Source of the DNA: Clostridia bacterium BRH_c25
Lineage (GTDB): Bacteria; Bacillota_A; Clostridia; Lutisporales; Lutisporaceae
Direction of reading: 5' to 3'
Length of the DNA stretch: 17,159 bases
Assembly (NCBI GenBank): GCA_001515955.1
Contig: LOES01000174.1
Coordinates: forward strand, 1 to 17,159
Below are positions 6,994 through 12,717 of the stretch, piece by piece. The notes beneath the pieces are model-generated. The model searched no databases. It was not told the origin of the DNA and was given only the letters and a program-made list of their open reading frames with translations. Each line of letters begins with the position of its first letter. Position 1 is the first letter of the stretch. Position numbers and translations under genes: made by a program.

Positions 6994-7048
6994 ACTGTTG
7001 AGCAAAAGGAAAAGAAAGAAGCTAATGAAGAAATGGTGCAAGATTTAA
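6842..7048 (+). pseudogene. truncated first copy of tnpB
   Basis: The frame starts with MKITMKAVLINVDPEQKQAI, the same as the intact tnpB at 7157. It keeps the first 50 codons up to EIEKDV, then runs out of frame into the second copy of the tnpA tail (LLSKRKRKKL...) and stops at 7048. It is a by-product of the 315-bp tandem duplication and encodes no functional TnpB. Confidence 0.85.
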
Positions 7049-7308
7049 TAAGCATTGTAACCTGTTTTTCCGCAAGACTTTACGGTGCAAGAGGCGGAAG
7101 GAAAATAAAGAAAGCTTTTGAAGAACTTGAAAAAGAAAGGCAGGTACAAAAATCGGATGAAAATAACAATGAAAGCAGTATTAATTAATGTCGATCCGGA
7201 GCAAAAACAAGCAATAGATAAATTAATGGCTATGTTTTGTTCAGCGGTGCGATATTCCTTTGGCAGAATTCTTGATGGAAAAAAGATCGGAGAAATTGAA
7301 AAAGATGT
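6995..7308 (+). repeat. tandem duplication, right copy (314 bp)
   Basis: This is the second copy of 6680-6993. Its first 195 nt are a promoterless tnpA tail without a start codon of its own; its last part supplies the N-terminus of the intact tnpB. At 7309 the sequence continues as normal tnpB. Confidence 0.95.
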
Positions 7309-8599
7309 CGCATTTAAATACAGTCTGAATATCAGACAAGCTAAAGATGCAGTGGAAAATGCAAGACAGACGGTAGTTTCACAAAAAGAATTAGTAAGAA
7401 TGAATCACGAAAATGCCCAAAAGAAAGTAGCAGCGACAGAAAAACAACTTAAAAATATTAAATTGTCTGATAAGAAACGAAAAGCTTTGTTAAGTAAACT
7501 GGATAAAAGGAAAAGGAAATGCGATTACTGGAAAAATTTCATTGATACGGACACGATACCTTCTGTAATTTTTGGTACAAAAGAAAAATTTATCAAAAGA
7601 TGCAAAGGATTAATAACCCACGAGGAATGGGTGGATGCAAGAACAAACAGGGTATATTCAAGAGGGGATAAAACCAAAAAGGGTAATCCAAATTTAAGAG
7701 TCGTTATTCATAATGGGATGAGCTTACTTGAAATATCTACACTTGAAAAAACTGAAATGAACAGGGCGGTAAAAACACAAGTACCCATATATTTACCGCA
7801 GAAATTATCAAAGAAGACCGGTAAAGTAAATGGAATTAACTATAGGCAATTATTTTTAAACCATGTGTCTATAGGAGAAGCATATCAAGTTGAAATCATA
7901 AGAAAAAATGGTAAGTATTATTGTCATATTACTTTTGAAATGCCTAAACCAGAATTAAGATATACCGGACACAAAGGAATGATTGGTATAGATACCAATC
8001 CAGACGGATTTGCTTTAACTGTGATTGATCATAAAGGCAATTACAAAGAACAGTTTTATTTGAAACAGCATGAATTATTATATGCAAGAACAGATAGACG
8101 GAAAAATTTATGTGGGGAATTGATAAGAAGGGCTATAAATATTGCTAAAGAGCAGGGATTGGGAATTGCAATTGAAGATTTAAAATTTAAAGATGATAAA
8201 GATGTATGCAGTAAATTTGCGAGGATAAAACATCAATTTATATATTCGCAATTACTTACCATGCTAGAATCTGCTTGTATTAGGGAAGGAATTGAAGTAA
8301 AGAAAGTAAAACCGCAGTATACAAGTAAAACAGGTTTATATAAATATTGCCATCAGTATGGCATAGCAGTGCATAATGGTGCGGCAATGGTAATTGCAAG
8401 AAGGAGTTATGGTTTTAAAGAAAAAGTGCCGAAGGTATTGAAAGATATATTTGTCAAAGAAAAGCATGTCTTTGACAAGCAAAATGAATGGAAAAGATGG
8501 ATGATCATCAATGAAAATATAAAAAAGAAAGAGGTGAATAAACCTGATTTGTGGATAGTGAACAGAAAAGAAATACTAGGGCTTGATCTTCCGTTTTAA
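7157..8599 (+). CDS. tnpB: TnpB-family RNA-guided nuclease-like protein of an IS607 element
   Basis: This is a 480-aa TnpB/OrfB-family protein; relatives are RNA-guided DNA nucleases that help to maintain the transposon and are related to Cas12. I chose the ATG at 7157, matching the start in the truncated copy; an in-frame TTG at 7118 comes from the duplicated tnpA tail. The RuvC-like core shows D279 in GMIGIDTNPDG (motif I) and E340 in LGIAIEDLKF (motif II). The third motif reads IAVHNGAAMVIARR, with H406-N407 where canonical TnpB has Asp, and the CXXC...CXXC zinc ribbon normally found before it is absent. This shortened ending is seen in a known subgroup of TnpB-like proteins. The N-terminal half is basic and includes a long lysine-rich helix (about residues 60-115). 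The 3' flank is highly structured and may encode the guide RNA. Nuclease activity is uncertain. Confidence 0.82.
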   Translation: MKITMKAVLINVDPEQKQAIDKLMAMFCSAVRYSFGRILDGKKIGEIEKDVAFKYSLNIRQAKDAVENARQTVVSQKELVRMNHENAQKKVAATEKQLKNIKLSDKKRKALLSKLDKRKRKCDYWKNFIDTDTIPSVIFGTKEKFIKRCKGLITHEEWVDARTNRVYSRGDKTKKGNPNLRVVIHNGMSLLEISTLEKTEMNRAVKTQVPIYLPQKLSKKTGKVNGINYRQLFLNHVSIGEAYQVEIIRKNGKYYCHITFEMPKPELRYTGHKGMIGIDTNPDGFALTVIDHKGNYKEQFYLKQHELLYARTDRRKNLCGELIRRAINIAKEQGLGIAIEDLKFKDDKDVCSKFARIKHQFIYSQLLTMLESACIREGIEVKKVKPQYTSKTGLYKYCHQYGIAVHNGAAMVIARRSYGFKEKVPKVLKDIFVKEKHVFDKQNEWKRWMIINENIKKKEVNKPDLWIVNRKEILGLDLPF

Positions 8600-8611
8600 C
8601 TTAAAATAAAT

Positions 8612-8815
8612 ACCCTGCCAAAGTACACCTAGAAGGAAAGGCTTTGGTGGAAGAAGATATTTTAGGGGCTGACTAACAGTCGCAATCTTGCTGTACTTTA
8701 TAACGGATGTTATAAAGGCTTGAAGAGATTCATGCGAGATTTATAAACGAAAGTTTATACCTTAGTAGTTGAATCCTGTGATACTACCGTTCTATTAGTC
8801 GATAGAATGAAAAAT
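8612..8815 (+). ncRNA. candidate omega-RNA or structured 3' end of the IS607 element
   Basis: The segment starts 12 nt after the tnpB stop and holds a chain of stems: CCAAAG/CTTTGG (8618-8623, 8642-8647), competing with AAAGTACA/TGTACTTT (8620-8627, 8692-8699); GACT/AGTC (8671-8681); CTTTATAAC-GGAT-GTTATAAAG (8696-8717); TATAAAC-GAAA-GTTTATA with a GAAA tetraloop (8742-8759); GTAGT/ACTAC (8765-8787); and TTCTAT-TAGTCG-ATAGAA (8790-8807). It has no long ORF. TnpB guide RNAs come from exactly this place, the 3' end of the element, with the guide taken from the flanking DNA beyond the right end. The assignment rests on position and folding only. Confidence 0.5.
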
Positions 8816-8862
8816 TATGTCATAAATTAATTTGTCATAGTTTTAGAAATCAGGATTAACAA

Positions 8863-9291
8863 ATGGATGAATTCTATAAATACTTATTGCTGTCTCTTGT
8901 GTCGGAATTGGATGGAGAGAGGGGGAAAGCTTTTTTTGTCAGTCTTCTTCGGGGCTCCAAACAGAAAAAAGTCTTGTATCTGTTGAATAAGAAATCACTG
9001 TGGGGTTATTACAATTTGCTGGGTCTGCTAAGCAGTCGCAGTGTGGAGGCAATGTACAACGAGCTGATAGACGGCAAGTTCCTGTATATAAAGAGTAACA
9101 GGCTGACGGATGGTTTTTTCTATCCCTTACTGTATGTGGATGAAGCTGCAAAGAAGTATTTGGATGAAAAGGAGAAAGAGTATTCTGACAGGCTGCGGGA
9201 TGTTTTTGAATCAAATGGCAAAATAGTTGATATCAACAGGACGATGCTGGATTTGTCAGTACAATCCGATGCTTTGCCGGATGTAGTATAA
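8863..9291 (+). CDS. small RQC-like winged-helix protein
   Basis: This is a 142-aa soluble protein without a helicase motor. The segment FFVSLLRGSKQKKVLYLLNK, followed by SLWGYYNLLGLLSSRSVEAM and a turn with hydrophobic strands (KFLYIKSNRLTDG), resembles the RQC winged-helix domain at the C-terminus of RecQ helicases, including its LRGSK-K signature and the Y-x-L-L-[GS] helix. Stand-alone proteins of this kind have been called RQC-minor DNA-binding proteins. The C-terminal 35 residues are charged and probably helical. The start ATG has only a weak CAGGA site 7 nt upstream. The gene lies just right of the IS607 element, so the insertion may have separated it from its original promoter. DNA binding is inferred; the role is unknown. 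It could also be another type of winged-helix protein. Confidence 0.55.
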   Translation: MDEFYKYLLLSLVSELDGERGKAFFVSLLRGSKQKKVLYLLNKKSLWGYYNLLGLLSSRSVEAMYNELIDGKFLYIKSNRLTDGFFYPLLYVDEAAKKYLDEKEKEYSDRLRDVFESNGKIVDINRTMLDLSVQSDALPDVV

Positions 9292-9326
9292 AATAAATAG
9301 TAAATCATATAAAAAGATACTCGATG

Positions 9327-9335
9327 TGATATAAT
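9327..9335 (+). promoter_or_regulatory. extended -10 promoter element
   Basis: TGATATAAT is an extended -10 element (TG-N-TATAAT) about 29 nt before the start of the coiled-coil gene; no good -35 element is visible. Confidence 0.5.
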
Positions 9336-9363
9336 AATATTAACATTATCTGGAGGTCAAATT

Positions 9364-9759
9364 ATGGATAACGATGAGCTACTGTTGACGATAAGAGGGC
9401 TGTTTAATGATAAGTCAAAAGAACTAAGAGAGCTAATCGATGAGAGTAAGAAGGCAGTAAATGGTGTTAAGAATCATATGGATGTAGTTGCTGAAGGCTT
9501 GAGAAAGGATATCCAGGCAGTGGCGGAAGGTCATTCAATTTTAGACAGGAAAATAGGGACAGTACAAACTGATGTAAACGGAATAAGAACAGAGATTTTG
9601 GGAATAAAGACAGAGATTTTGGGAATGAAAACAGATATTAACGGTGTGAAATCAGAGATAAAAGAGATAAGGACTGAATTGGGAACCATTAAGGATTATG
9701 CAATTCGCGTTGATTCCAAGCTAAATGAGCATGATAAGATTCTTAAGGTTATAAGTTAA
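9364..9759 (+). CDS. heptad-repeat coiled-coil protein of unknown function
   Basis: This is a 131-aa hydrophilic protein predicted to be almost wholly alpha-helical coiled coil. Residues about 72-107 are near-perfect 7-residue repeats: NGIRTEI, LGIKTEI, LGMKTDI, NGVKSEI, KEIRTEL. They are encoded by related 21-bp DNA units, which suggests growth by repeat slippage. The middle part VAEGHSILDRKIGTV resembles the AEGH-x-x-L-x-RK segment seen in many small clostridial proteins of unknown function. The start ATG has GGAGGT at 9352-9357, and an extended -10 promoter lies upstream. The gene is followed within 10 nt by a strong terminator, so it appears to be transcribed alone. There is no signal peptide or membrane segment. 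The function is not known; a cytoplasmic oligomer or scaffold is likely from the coiled coil. Confidence 0.75.
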   Translation: MDNDELLLTIRGLFNDKSKELRELIDESKKAVNGVKNHMDVVAEGLRKDIQAVAEGHSILDRKIGTVQTDVNGIRTEILGIKTEILGMKTDINGVKSEIKEIRTELGTIKDYAIRVDSKLNEHDKILKVIS

Positions 9760-9767
9760 TAATAAAC

Positions 9768-9805
9768 AAAAAGCACTGTATTTCAAATGAAATACGGTGC
9801 TTTTT
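9768..9805 (+). terminator. intrinsic terminator after the coiled-coil gene
   Basis: AAAAAGCACTGTATTTCA (9768-9785) pairs with TGAAATACGGTGCTTTTT (9788-9805), an 18-bp stem with a single G-U pair, ending in a T-run. It is close in sequence to the terminator at 6255. Confidence 0.9.
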
Positions 9806-9838
9806 CTTATTATACGGTGAAATAAGTAAAAATTCTTA

Positions 9839-9867
9839 TTGACAAGCATAAATATACATAATATATT
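9839..9867 (+). promoter_or_regulatory. promoter upstream of the amino-acid ABC transporter
   Basis: TTGACA (9839-9844), a 17-nt spacer and TATATT (9862-9867) form a near-consensus sigma-A promoter. It lies about 317 nt before the substrate-binding protein gene, which implies a long leader or a short intervening gene. Confidence 0.65.
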
Positions 9868-9873
9868 ATATAT

Positions 9874-9944
9874 ATGCATTATAAGAACTGAATGCATGAA
9901 TAAATATGCAGAATACATATTGAAATTATGCATAACATGCATAA
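9874..9944. promoter_or_regulatory. cluster of ATGCAT palindromes and an ARG-box-like site
   Basis: ATGCAT occurs at 9874-9879, 9892-9897, 9928-9933 and 9937-9942, with a fifth at 10145-10150 just before the transporter gene. TTATGCATAACATGCATAA (9926-9944) is a perfect inverted repeat with 8-bp arms and a 3-nt centre. CATGAATAAATATGCA (9895-9910) matches the Bacillus ArgR box consensus CATGAATAAAAATKCAAK closely. The cluster lies just after the promoter, where a repressor would act. ArgR control is an inference. Confidence 0.5.
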
Positions 9945-9965
9945 AGGTTTTGTTTTGATAGGGGG

Positions 9966-10169
9966 GTGACAAAGCTGGAAGCAATAGAGGAAGAACACCG
10001 GATTCTTTCGGGAGAAAAGCTTTTCTGCCGTTATGGGATAAAGGGACATGACTGCAGGGATGAAGCAAGCTTGGACAGTATAGAGATAACAAGCTTTGGG
10101 ACTTCTGTTATTGCGAATAGAGTTGTAGTGGATTATATATATACATGCATAAATATAATATATTTATAA
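9966..10169 (+). other. doubtful 67-codon ORF in the leader of the ABC transporter operon
   Basis: The frame runs MTKLEAIEEEHRILSGEK... to ...YTCINIIYL. Its GTG start abuts the G-run AGGGGGG (9960-9966) with no normal spacing, and its last part is a translation of an A+T-rich, ATGCAT-containing sequence. I recognise no family. The DNA also holds AAGCTT-based inverted repeats, so it may be an untranslated leader or a gene remnant. Together with the promoter cluster it fills the 424-nt stretch between the terminator and the transporter gene. Confidence 0.2.
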
Positions 10170-10183
10170 GGAGAGATAATAAA

Positions 10184-11026
10184 ATGATTAAATATGATGT
10201 AAAAAAATTGGTATCAATTATGCTTCTAATGGTGATGTTATTCACCCTTGCAGCCTGCGCCGCAAAGACAAGCAGTGAAGCAGCACCTGCAGAAGGGCAA
10301 GTGGCTGCAGGTAAAGTGGAGGCAATAAAGGCAAAGGGAAAAATTGTACTTGGAACGGCTGCTGATTATCCACCCTATGAGTTTCACAAGGAAATAGGAG
10401 GCAAGGACCAGATTGTAGGCTTTGATATCGATATTGCAAAAGCAATAGCAAAGGATCTGGGAGTCGAGCTGGAAATAAAGGACATGAAGTTTGACGGTCT
10501 GCTGGCTGCGCTGGTTGCCGACGATATAGATTTTATTATTGCAGGTATGGTGCCAAAGGAAGAGAGAAAGAAGAGTGTTGACTTTTCCATACCTTACTAT
10601 CAGGCGGAGCAGAAAATGCTTGTAAAAGCAGAAATAGCCGATAAAATCAAATCGGTTGATGATCTTAAAGGAATGAAAATTGGAGCACAGAAGTCAACAG
10701 TGCAAGAAGATATTGCAAATACAAAGATAGAAGCATCAGAAGTAAAGGCTTTAAGTAAAATAACTGATCTGGTGTTGGAATTGAAAAACGGCAAAATAGA
10801 AGGTCTTATATTGGTGGCTCCGGTAGCCGCAGCTTATGCAAAACAGAATCAGGATCTTATTGTCCCTGATATTACTTTCGGCAAGGAAGACGGAGTTGCA
10901 GTGGCGGTAAACAAGGGGAATACGGATCTGGTGGATTCCATAAATACAACCCTTGATAAATTGATGAAAGACGGAGCAATAGACAAATTTATCGGAGATG
11001 CAACAATACTGTCAGAACAGGAGTGA
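10184..11026 (+). CDS. amino-acid ABC transporter substrate-binding lipoprotein
   Basis: This is the solute receptor of a polar amino-acid importer (SBP family 3), 280 aa, anchored outside the membrane as a lipoprotein. The signal sequence is KKLVSIMLLMVMLFTLAAC with lipobox L-A-A-C and lipidated C25, followed by an Ala/Ser/Glu linker. The binding domain starts at KIVLGTAADYPPYEF and continues with the family hallmarks VGFDIDIAKAIAKDLG and DFIIAGMVPKEERKKSVDFS, in which the Arg and Asp residues normally hold the amino-acid backbone. I chose the ATG at 10184 (AGGAGAG 8 nt upstream) because the signal peptide starts there; an in-frame ATG at 10145 has no such site. It is the first gene of a three-gene operon. 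Arginine, lysine, glutamine or histidine are possible ligands; an ARG-box-like promoter site favours arginine, as inference. Confidence 0.9.
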   Translation: MIKYDVKKLVSIMLLMVMLFTLAACAAKTSSEAAPAEGQVAAGKVEAIKAKGKIVLGTAADYPPYEFHKEIGGKDQIVGFDIDIAKAIAKDLGVELEIKDMKFDGLLAALVADDIDFIIAGMVPKEERKKSVDFSIPYYQAEQKMLVKAEIADKIKSVDDLKGMKIGAQKSTVQEDIANTKIEASEVKALSKITDLVLELKNGKIEGLILVAPVAAAYAKQNQDLIVPDITFGKEDGVAVAVNKGNTDLVDSINTTLDKLMKDGAIDKFIGDATILSEQE

Positions 11027-11030
11027 ATTT

Positions 11031-11048
11031 GTTCAGCAACAGCTGAAC
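11031..11048 (+). other. intercistronic hairpin
   Basis: GTTCAGC-AACA-GCTGAAC is a perfect 7-bp stem with a 4-nt loop, 4 nt after the stop of the binding-protein gene and without a T-run. Such hairpins between binding-protein and permease genes commonly protect the upstream mRNA, giving more receptor than permease. Confidence 0.6.
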
Positions 11049-11079
11049 ATCGGGGATTCAGACGCTGGAGGTGTAAAGA

Positions 11080-11742
11080 GTGGATTTCACATTTATGTAC
11101 AAATACTATGGTTTCTTTGTAAACGGGACAGCAATAACCTTGCTCTTATCCTTCTTCGGCGTAACCTTCGGAGCGCTTATAGGTGTGTTATTTGCTTTGA
11201 TGAAGCTGTCCGGGAATCGATTGCTGAAGAGCTTCTCAACGGCATATATCGAGGTGGTAAGGGGAACACCGCTGCTGGTGCAGCTATATATCGTTTATTA
11301 TGGGATACCGAGGCTTACCGGGATAGATTTTGAGGATCTTACCCTGGGTATTATTGCAATCTCTCTTAATAGTGCTGCTTATGTAGCAGAAATAATCAGG
11401 GCAGGAATTCTATCCATTGATAAAGGGCAGATGGAAGCAGCACGCTCACTGGGTATGTCCCATAGAATGGCCATGACGAATATCATAATCCCCCAGGCTT
11501 TTAAAAATATACTCCCGGCTCTGGGAAATGAGTTTATAGTGCTTATCAAGGAATCTGCGATTGTATCGATAATTGGTATACATGATTTGATGTATAATAC
11601 AGACACAGTAAGGGGCAACACTTTCAGGCCATTTTCACCGTTAGTTGTTGCAGCGGCTATCTATTTTACCATAACCTTTACACTGTCAAAGCTGTTGGGC
11701 ATATTGGAAAGGAGGCTGAGAGCCGGTGATTCAAGCATTTAA
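11080..11742 (+). CDS. amino-acid ABC transporter permease (HisM/GlnP type)
   Basis: This is a 220-aa integral membrane permease of the His/Glu/Gln/Arg/opine family, with about five membrane segments. Family marks are the N-terminal [11 protein letters not shown], the ARG-GTP-like segment [19 protein letters not shown], and the EAA loop [24 protein letters not shown] that docks to the ATPase, followed by [19 protein letters not shown]. The start is GTG at 11080, with GGAGGTG at 11067-11073; the 53-nt gap before it contains a hairpin. The 3' end overlaps the ATPase gene by 17 nt. Only one permease gene is present, so the transporter probably uses a homodimer. The substrate cannot be told from the permease. 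Confidence 0.92.
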   Translation: MDFTFMYKYYGFFVNGTAITLLLSFFGVTFGALIGVLFALMKLSGNRLLKSFSTAYIEVVRGTPLLVQLYIVYYGIPRLTGIDFEDLTLGIIAISLNSAAYVAEIIRAGILSIDKGQMEAARSLGMSHRMAMTNIIIPQAFKNILPALGNEFIVLIKESAIVSIIGIHDLMYNTDTVRGNTFRPFSPLVVAAAIYFTITFTLSKLLGILERRLRAGDSSI

Positions 11743-12454
11743 TCTTCAAAAAAAGTTCAGCAGCCTGCATGTGCTGAATGGTATTGATGCCAGAATAGAA
11801 CAAGGAGAGGTTGTCGTAGTTATTGGTCCCAGCGGGTCAGGGAAAAGCACCTTTCTGAGATGTCTCAATCTTCTTGAAGAACCAACGGGTGGAGAGATTG
11901 TATTTGAAGGCACTTCTATTACCGGTAAAAGGAATGATGTAAACAGATTGAGGGAAAAAATGGGTATGGTGTTTCAGCAGTTCAATCTGTTTCCTCATAT
12001 GACAGTTATAGAAAATATTACTCTGGCTCCAAGGAAGGTCAAGAAGCTGACAAAGGAAGAAGCGGATGATATTGCTGTTGGCCTGCTGAAAAGAATAGGG
12101 CTGGAAGATAAGACCCATGCTTATCCGAACCAGCTGTCCGGGGGGCAGAAGCAAAGAATAGCAATAGCAAGAGCACTGGCTATGTCTCCGGATGTAATGC
12201 TTTTTGATGAGCCTACCTCCGCTCTTGATCCTGAAATGGTGGGGGAGGTGCTGGATGTCATGAAAAAGCTGGCGGCTGAGGGAATGACAATGGTGGTAGT
12301 TACTCATGAGATGGGTTTTGCAAAGGAAGTGGGAAGCAGAGTATTGTTTATGGATGAGGGAAGGATTGTGGAGGAAGGAACCCCGGAAGAGGTGTTCAAC
12401 AATCCGAAGCATCCGAGGACACAGGATTTTCTGGGGAAAGTATTGAGCTATTGA
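11726..12454 (+). CDS. polar amino-acid ABC transporter ATP-binding protein (GlnQ/HisP type)
   Basis: This is the 242-aa ATPase that drives the importer on the cytoplasmic face. All motifs are intact: Walker [11 protein letters not shown]-loop [14 protein letters not shown], signature LSGGQKQR, Walker [15 protein letters not shown] and the H-loop in VVTHEM. The [14 protein letters not shown] segment is typical of the polar amino-acid group. The start is GTG at 11726 inside the permease gene, with GGAGG at 11711-11715. It is the last gene of the operon. No terminator hairpin is seen in the 23 nt before the next promoter, so transcripts may run on into the carAB leader, where the PyrR-type attenuator would stop them. 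Confidence 0.95.
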   Translation: MIQAFNLQKKFSSLHVLNGIDARIEQGEVVVVIGPSGSGKSTFLRCLNLLEEPTGGEIVFEGTSITGKRNDVNRLREKMGMVFQQFNLFPHMTVIENITLAPRKVKKLTKEEADDIAVGLLKRIGLEDKTHAYPNQLSGGQKQRIAIARALAMSPDVMLFDEPTSALDPEMVGEVLDVMKKLAAEGMTMVVVTHEMGFAKEVGSRVLFMDEGRIVEEGTPEEVFNNPKHPRTQDFLGKVLSY

Positions 12455-12477
12455 TATTTATTTTATATATTTGTTTC

Positions 12478-12506
12478 TTGACAAAATGGTAGGAATGAAC
12501 TAGACT
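12478..12506 (+). promoter_or_regulatory. carAB promoter
   Basis: TTGACA (12478-12483), a 17-nt spacer and TAGACT (12501-12506). Transcription would begin near 12513, just before the PyrR-type leader. Confidence 0.65.
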
Positions 12507-12516
12507 CGTAATAATA

Positions 12517-12693
12517 GTTAACTTTAAATTGGTCCTGTGAGGCCAGAAAGGAGAAATTGCTATGATGCTTATTAATGCGCTGATACCGCCAATGGGGTGG
12601 GGAAAAATGAAGATGGTGGCTTTAGTAAGACCAAAGGATAACAAAGAGAGTTTAGATAACCTTCTCTTTGCTATCCTTTATTTATTTTATTTA
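12517..12693 (+). promoter_or_regulatory. PyrR-type transcription attenuator
   Basis: The leader contains GGTCCTGTGAGGCC (12531-12544), which matches the PyrR binding loop ARUCCNGNGAGGYU and folds as TGG/CCA, a bulged U, and CC/GG around UGUGA. The loop's left strand TTGGTC (12529-12534) can instead pair with GACCAA (12629-12634), and GTTA (12517-12520) with TAAC (12639-12642), forming an antiterminator. GACCAA adjoins the left arm of a terminator: 12633-12650 pairs with 12661-12679 (about 17 bp, one mismatch), followed by the T-rich run 12680-12693. Expected logic: with high UMP, PyrR holds the loop and the terminator forms. This is a complete pyr attenuator by sequence. Confidence 0.85.
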
Positions 12694-12717
12694 AGAGATA
12701 GGAGGTTATGCAAGTGA
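12562..12717 (+). CDS. possible 51-aa leader peptide ORF within the pyr attenuator
   Basis: The ORF begins ATG-ATG with AAAGGAG about 9 nt upstream, directly after the PyrR loop. It reads MMLINALIPPMGWGKMKMVA... to ...RDRRLCK and passes through both arms of the terminator. Its TGA (12715-12717) overlaps the carA GTG (12714-12716) as GTGA. The product has no recognisable domain. Ribosomes on it would melt the terminator and be coupled to carA. It may equally be a chance ORF. Confidence 0.3.
   Translation: MMLINALIPPMGWGKMKMVALVRPKDNKESLDNLLFAILYLFYLRDRRLCK

Larger units (their letters stand above)
6301..8820 (+). mobile_element. IS607-type element with defective tnpA and intact tnpB
   Basis: The segment holds a serine-recombinase TnpA remnant followed by an overlapping tnpB, which is the gene order of IS607 elements. 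It lies between the DUF368 terminator and an unrelated small gene, and it is visibly more A+T-rich than its neighbours. IS607 elements have no terminal inverted repeats, so the ends are approximate: the left end lies between the terminator and the promoter at 6315, and the right end lies after the structured region ending near 8815. The tnpA gene lacks its N-terminal region, and an internal 314-bp tandem duplication spans the tnpA/tnpB junction. The element is therefore probably unable to move on its own unless a TnpA is supplied from another copy. Confidence 0.8.

Noticed and set aside
7118..7156. TTG start at 7118 for tnpB
   Set aside because: The extra 13 codons come from the duplicated tnpA tail in another frame; the ATG at 7157 gives the expected TnpB N-terminus.
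9966..10169. T-box or lysine riboswitch in the transporter leader
   Set aside because: I could not find the T-box AGGGTGGNACCGCG element or the conserved lysine riboswitch segments.
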